Assembly (NCBI RefSeq): GCF_946480185.1
Contig: NZ_CAMLIG010000014.1
Location: 1-64,000, forward strand
Direction: 5' to 3'
DNA length: 64,000 nt
Source: an uncultured Pedobacter sp.
Lineage (GTDB): Bacteria; Bacteroidota; Bacteroidia; Sphingobacteriales; Sphingobacteriaceae
Shown here: positions 63,661-64,000 of the stretch, in pieces
How the letters are laid out: every line of letters starts with the position of its first letter
Numbering within the stretch: position 1 is the stretch's first letter
The notes under the pieces: model-generated
Seen by the model: only the letters and a program-made list of their open reading frames with translations
Told to the model about the DNA's origin: nothing
Database searches by the model: none
Translations under genes and position numbers: made by a program

Positions 63661-64000
63661 ATGAAAAAGACAATATATTTTTTAGCACTCAGTTTTGCTT
63701 CGCTGTTGTTTTATGCCTGTCAAAAGAACTTTTTAGAAATCCCAGACACAACGGGGGTGGTAAACTTAGAAAAAGTTTTCTCTACTAAGCTTAATGCACA
63801 AGCCGAACTGTTTGGCGCTTACAAACAAGCTTTAGGCTATGCCAATCCTGGTGAAAATAATTTTACTTACTCCACACTTGGTAGTATAGCTGGTGAAAGA
63901 GGTAAAGGATGGCTTTGGCACCCAACTTACGCAATAGCAGACGGTGGAATATCCGCAAACAGAACCATATTTAACTTTGGTCTTATTTACACCACAGTTA
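63661..64000 (+). CDS. SusD-like lipoprotein (SusD-2), cut by window end
   Basis: The first 113 codons of a SusD/RagB-family surface glycan-binding protein, open to the last base. The start MKKTIYFLALSFASLLFYAC gives a lipobox at Cys20, followed by QKNFLEIPDTTGVVNLEKVF, a typical SusD beginning, then the first helices (NAQAELFGAYKQALGYA). It pairs with SusC-2 after a 12-base gap. The glycan-binding part lies outside the window. Confidence 0.92.
   Translation, partial: MKKTIYFLALSFASLLFYACQKNFLEIPDTTGVVNLEKVFSTKLNAQAELFGAYKQALGYANPGENNFTYSTLGSIAGERGKGWLWHPTYAIADGGISANRTIFNFGLIYTTV

Overview
The window is AT-rich bacterial DNA typical of a soil or plant-associated member of the Bacteroidota, most like Pedobacter and other Sphingobacteriaceae. 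The evidence is SusC/SusD pairs, one-protein hybrid two-component sensors (HTCS), many lipoproteins, two proteins with type IX-like C-terminal tails, promoters of the TAnnTTTG class and no Shine-Dalgarno sequences. Almost every gene encodes an exported carbohydrate-active enzyme or its transport and control machinery. No tRNA, rRNA, CRISPR array or intact mobile element was seen.

Layout. 1-5 kb: a GH2 enzyme cut by the window start (-), a CE2-type esterase (+), remnants of membrane transporter genes, a 3-keto-disaccharide hydrolase/TIM-barrel fusion (-) and a small exported protein (-). 5.3-6.5 kb: a GH10 lipoprotein (+). 6.5-16.4 kb: one seven-gene minus-strand operon, read as GH3, GH3, ThuA-like, aldo/keto reductase, TolB-like propeller, TIM-barrel epimerase, GH5. 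17.2-32.7 kb (+): HTCS-1, SusC-1, SusD-1, GH2, a secreted propeller-like protein, GH3. 33.1-38.7 kb (+): GH10, GH50/agarase-like enzyme, divergent RpiA, beta-sandwich lipoprotein, GH105. 39.0-53.6 kb (+): GH16, HTCS-2, an unassigned clan GH-A enzyme, BglX-like GH3, GH88, PL8, and a second copy of the secreted propeller-like protein. 53.7-64 kb (+): HTCS-3, two PL14-like proteins, SusC-2 and SusD-2 (cut by the window end).

How it fits together. Two GH10 enzymes, GH16, GH5 and four GH3 exo-enzymes point to a beta-linked, xylan- or glucan-containing polysaccharide. PL8, the two PL14-like proteins, GH88, GH105 and a beta-glucuronidase-like GH2 point to a uronic-acid-containing polymer. Surface enzymes would cut the polymer, SusCD would import oligomers, periplasmic GH3/GH2/GH88/GH105 would trim them, and a locus-borne RpiA would help pentoses into central metabolism.

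The strongest non-gene signal is a promoter architecture repeated at ten places on both strands: a CCCC block about 47 bp, an ACAT about 34 bp and a second C-block about 24 bp upstream of a CATATTTG-like -7 box. It precedes nearly every degradative operon between 4.6 and 49 kb. It was not found before HTCS-3, PL14 or SusC-2, which suggests two regulons side by side, the larger one probably driven by the close paralogues HTCS-1 and HTCS-2.
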